A stretch of DNA of 64,000 nucleotides, taken from Belnapia moabensis DSM 16746. GTDB taxonomy: Bacteria; Pseudomonadota; Alphaproteobacteria; Acetobacterales; Acetobacteraceae. The DNA lies in assembly GCF_000745835.1 (NCBI RefSeq), contig NZ_JQKB01000004.1:141058-205057 (forward strand), written 5' to 3'. The notes below the pieces were generated by a model. It did not search any database and was not told the DNA's origin. It worked only from the letters and a program-made list of their open reading frames with translations. Below, one piece after another: positions 61,757 to 64,000 of this stretch (within the stretch, counting starts at the first letter, position 1; each line of letters opens with the position of its first letter). Both the position numbers and the translations under genes were made by a program.

Positions 61757-63565
61757 ATGACCAGAGCCTACTCGTATGTTCGGTTCTCCACCCGAGAGCA
61801 GGCGGATAGCGACAGCCTGAGACGACAGCGGGAAGCCGCCGTCGCATTTGCCCGAGAAAACAATTTGACATTGGACACGAGTTATATCGATCCCGGTGTA
61901 AGTGCGCATAAAGGCAGAACGGTTAAGAAAGGGGCGTTCGGCAGATTCGTTACAGCCGTCGAAGTCGGCGATATCCCTAGCGGGTCCTACCTCCTCATTG
62001 AGGCATTCGACAGGTTTTCGCGCCAAGATGTCCTGGCTGCGATGGCCCTGCTCACCACGCTGCTGCAACACAACATCACGGTTGTGACGCTGGAGGATAA
62101 TCAACGCTACTCAATGGAGAGCGTCCAAAATGGCTTGAGCCAGATTATTGTCGCGGTCGTCAAAATGCAGGCGGCTTACGAGTTTTCAAAGCGGCTCGGT
62201 ACTCGATTGAAATCGGCATGGCAGGGCAAGCGAGACACCACTGAGGAACCCCTGACCAAATGGTGCCCAGCTTGGTGCCGATTGGATGAAAGCACCGGCA
62301 AGTTCATCGAAATCAAAAACCGCGCCAATGTGGTCCGCGAGATATTCCAACTCTGCGCCGACGGATTGGGCAAAGAGCGCATTGCCCGGGAGCTAAACGA
62401 GCGCGGGGTGCCGACTTGGGAGCAGACCGGCAACCGCCCAAAAGCCCGCCAGTGGTATACGGGCTACGTTGCGAGAATACTCCAGAATCGTGCGGTGCTG
62501 GGGGAGTTCCAGCCCCATCTCTCCTATGATGCCAAGGACAAGGACGGGCGAGATGTCCGGCGGACTAGGGCCGCGGGTGAGTTGCGGCTGGGCTACTACC
62601 CCGCGGTAATTGATCGAGCCCTCTGGGATCGTGTCCACGCCGTCCGCCAAGGCCGCATGAAGACTGATGGGCCGAAAGCCAACATCCACAATATTTTCGT
62701 CGGCCTGATCAAGTGTGCCCACTGCCGATCCGCGATGATAATGCGGAACAAGGGCGACCGCCGCAAGCTGGCGACCAAGCGACTGGCCAGCTATCAAGGG
62801 TGGCGGACCGGAAACAAGCTGGTCTGCTCTGCCGCTTTCGCCCGCCGCCGTGAGCCGCTGTTCAACGAACTGGTTTGCGACATAACGGATCACGTCAACT
62901 ACCACCATCTCGAAGGGCCGATTCTGGACCATCTCGGCGAAACCGCCATCCCCCAACCCACCTCCCGAGCGTCACGGCAGGTGCAGCAGATCGAGGCGGA
63001 GATCGGCCAACTTAAGGACGAGATCACCCGCAGCCGGGAAGCGCTCGATGAAGAACTCGGGGACCTCGGCAAACGGCCGGAGATCATCGCATCTCTGGCA
63101 CGACTAGAGGCCGGCATCAGCGAGAAGCTGCGCCGAGTGGCCGAGCGGGAGCGCGACCTCACAACGCTTCGTGGCAAACAACCTAGCGCCGATGCCTTGG
63201 CAGCGGTTCGAGAACTGCGCGAGGCCGCGGACTCCGATGACCCGCTCGTTCGCCGCGCCGCCCGCCTCAAGCTTGCCGAATCGCTCAAGGGAGTGGTTGA
63301 CGTAATCGCAGTCGAGGCTGACCTGAATTGCGCCTATCTGCACTACGGCGGGGTCCTCGTCGCGCTCATCAAGGATGGCCAGCACACCCGGCTCAGAGAA
63401 GGGCCTCCGCTGTACATCCTGGGCCAAGAAGAGGAGGACGAAGAAGTAGTGCTGGCGCGAGCGCGCGAGTTCTTTCTGCGGGCGACGCACACCGAGGTCG
63501 TCGATGAAAATGGTGAAGAGGGCGTTCAGGTTTCCTGGGGCGATCCTGACGCGAGGCGCAGATAG
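61757..63565 (+). CDS. Large serine recombinase (integrase)
   Basis: A 602-residue site-specific recombinase. The resolvase domain (about 3-150) has catalytic Ser11 in YVRFSTREQADSDSLRRQR and the conserved Arg residues in EAFDRFSRQD (86, 89). The recombinase domain (about 160-290) includes GLGKERIARELNERGVPTW and WYTGYVARILQNRAVLGEF. A zinc ribbon has Cys320, Cys323 and Cys357, and a coiled coil (about 395-460) is rich in Glu/Arg heptads. This layout is that of phage and island integrases that integrate one way without a directionality factor. It is the probable agent of the comM insertion. Base and codon use differ from the host. Confidence 0.93.
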   Translation: MTRAYSYVRFSTREQADSDSLRRQREAAVAFARENNLTLDTSYIDPGVSAHKGRTVKKGAFGRFVTAVEVGDIPSGSYLLIEAFDRFSRQDVLAAMALLTTLLQHNITVVTLEDNQRYSMESVQNGLSQIIVAVVKMQAAYEFSKRLGTRLKSAWQGKRDTTEEPLTKWCPAWCRLDESTGKFIEIKNRANVVREIFQLCADGLGKERIARELNERGVPTWEQTGNRPKARQWYTGYVARILQNRAVLGEFQPHLSYDAKDKDGRDVRRTRAAGELRLGYYPAVIDRALWDRVHAVRQGRMKTDGPKANIHNIFVGLIKCAHCRSAMIMRNKGDRRKLATKRLASYQGWRTGNKLVCSAAFARRREPLFNELVCDITDHVNYHHLEGPILDHLGETAIPQPTSRASRQVQQIEAEIGQLKDEITRSREALDEELGDLGKRPEIIASLARLEAGISEKLRRVAERERDLTTLRGKQPSADALAAVRELREAADSDDPLVRRAARLKLAESLKGVVDVIAVEADLNCAYLHYGGVLVALIKDGQHTRLREGPPLYILGQEEEDEEVVLARAREFFLRATHTEVVDENGEEGVQVSWGDPDARRR

Positions 63566-63650
63566 TTTGTTGGCAATCCGTCCTCGACCGGTCTGAGCCA
63601 AATCAACCCCGCGGGAACGCAGTTTCCGTGCGGCCGTTCGCGTAGCGTCG

Positions 63651-63666
63651 TACCGAACTTTCGGTA
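63651..63666. repeat. Interrupted palindrome before the DUF6894-like gene
   Basis: TACCGAA-ct-TTCGGTA spans 16 bases, 20 bases before the next start codon; a candidate operator. The rest of the 121-base gap after the recombinase shows no clear terminator. Confidence 0.35.
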
Positions 63667-63686
63667 GACGAACTCTTTTCTTGGAT

Positions 63687-63911
63687 ATGGCAGGATACAT
63701 CATCAAGCCGCACGATGGTGATCGACCGATCGAAGAACCGTGCAGGTGTGAGCTTTGCAGCTTCGAAGCCGTCCGGGCGGAGGCTCTGGCTGCCGCACGC
63801 AGTCTTCTCACAACGAAGGTTTGGGCAGGCAAGATGCTAGACGGCCAGCGGTTGGAACTTTGGGACGATGCAGGGCGGATGCTGGCGACGATTTGGCTTT
63901 CTGAGGAGTGA
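63687..63911 (+). CDS. Small DUF6894-like protein
   Basis: A 74-residue protein starting at ATG 63687 (MAGYIIKPHDGDRPIEEPC); TTG 63681 would add two residues. The part FEAVRAEALAAARSLL...LDGQRLELWDDAGRMLATIWL follows the pattern of the small DUF6894 proteins common in Alphaproteobacteria, whose role is unknown to me. An N-terminal CRCELC motif is unusual for that family. It lies within the mobile element, downstream of the integrase. Confidence 0.6.
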   Translation: MAGYIIKPHDGDRPIEEPCRCELCSFEAVRAEALAAARSLLTTKVWAGKMLDGQRLELWDDAGRMLATIWLSEE

Positions 63912-64000
63912 CCAGTAGGCCAGCGCCGAAAGGTGATCCGGGGATCGACGACTGGAAGCGCTGATAGCGAAATGCCGCAAGACCATGGAAGCTGCGACTG

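Larger units (their letters stand above)
61625..64000. mobile_element. Left end of an integrative element with a serine integrase
   Basis: From about 61.63 kb to the window end the sequence is clearly less GC-rich, with codons such as TTG, ATA, AAA and AAT that host genes avoid. It encodes a large serine recombinase next to the comM junction and a small DUF6894-like gene, then non-coding sequence to the edge (63912-64000). The other end and any cargo are outside. A prophage, ICE or genomic island would all fit. Confidence 0.7.

Noticed and set aside
63909..63965. Short GTG-started frame after the DUF6894-like gene
   Set aside because: Only 18 codons with no recognisable feature; not supportable as a gene.

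Overview
The window is chromosomal DNA of a very GC-rich alphaproteobacterium, most likely a member of the Acetobacteraceae (Roseomonas-like). This rests on the strong GC third-position bias, the rpmI-rplT-pheS-pheT block, a PheT with an extra segment in its B5 region, an imp-type type VI secretion cluster, and several solute receptors of the Bug/TctC family. This is inference from gene content, not a database match. No tRNA, rRNA or CRISPR array was seen. No gene-free stretch exceeds about 240 bases; the longest are 49585-49821, 25436-25636 and 57172-57355.

Layout. 1-8.7 kb is housekeeping: a partial dapF, a HerA/YjgR-type ATPase, ribosomal proteins L35 and L20, both subunits of phenylalanyl-tRNA synthetase, and lepA. 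8.8-13.6 kb holds a Bug receptor, a LysR regulator divergent from an MFS exporter, and a CitE-like lyase divergent from a GntR regulator. 13.7-25.4 kb is one leftward T6SS operon: vgrG, a DUF6931-like gene, PAAR, FHA, tssK, tssL, tssM, tagF, pppA. It encodes spike, membrane complex and phospho-regulation; the sheath, Hcp, baseplate and ClpV must lie elsewhere. 25.6-34.6 kb mixes an RraA-family gene with a coupled small secreted protein, a GAF-GGDEF diguanylate cyclase, a thioesterase, an LprI-like secreted protein, a second Bug receptor, a crotonase plus nitronate monooxygenase pair, and a MarR-EmrA-EmrB efflux operon that extends to 35.1 kb. 35.2-40.8 kb is tamA-tamB. 40.9-52.7 kb holds an M20 hydrolase, a muramidase overlapping a small exported protein, a P1 peptidase, a GNAT, an esterase, a Pat-like acyl-CoA synthetase/GNAT fusion, an XRE regulator, the hyi-glxR glyoxylate genes and an AI-2E transporter. 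52.8-60.2 kb holds an oligopeptide-type ABC transporter without its binding protein, creA, glf and ggt.

From about 61.6 kb the character changes. The comM (yifB) gene loses its first ~40 codons at about 61.62-61.65 kb, and a lower-GC segment begins that carries a large serine recombinase and a small DUF6894-like gene. I read this as the left end of an integrative element inserted into comM by its own serine integrase, with the rest of the element beyond the right edge.

The most interesting leads are this comM insertion, a muramidase/exported-protein overlapping pair that looks like a T6SS effector-immunity pair, and the uncharacterised protein between VgrG and PAAR.
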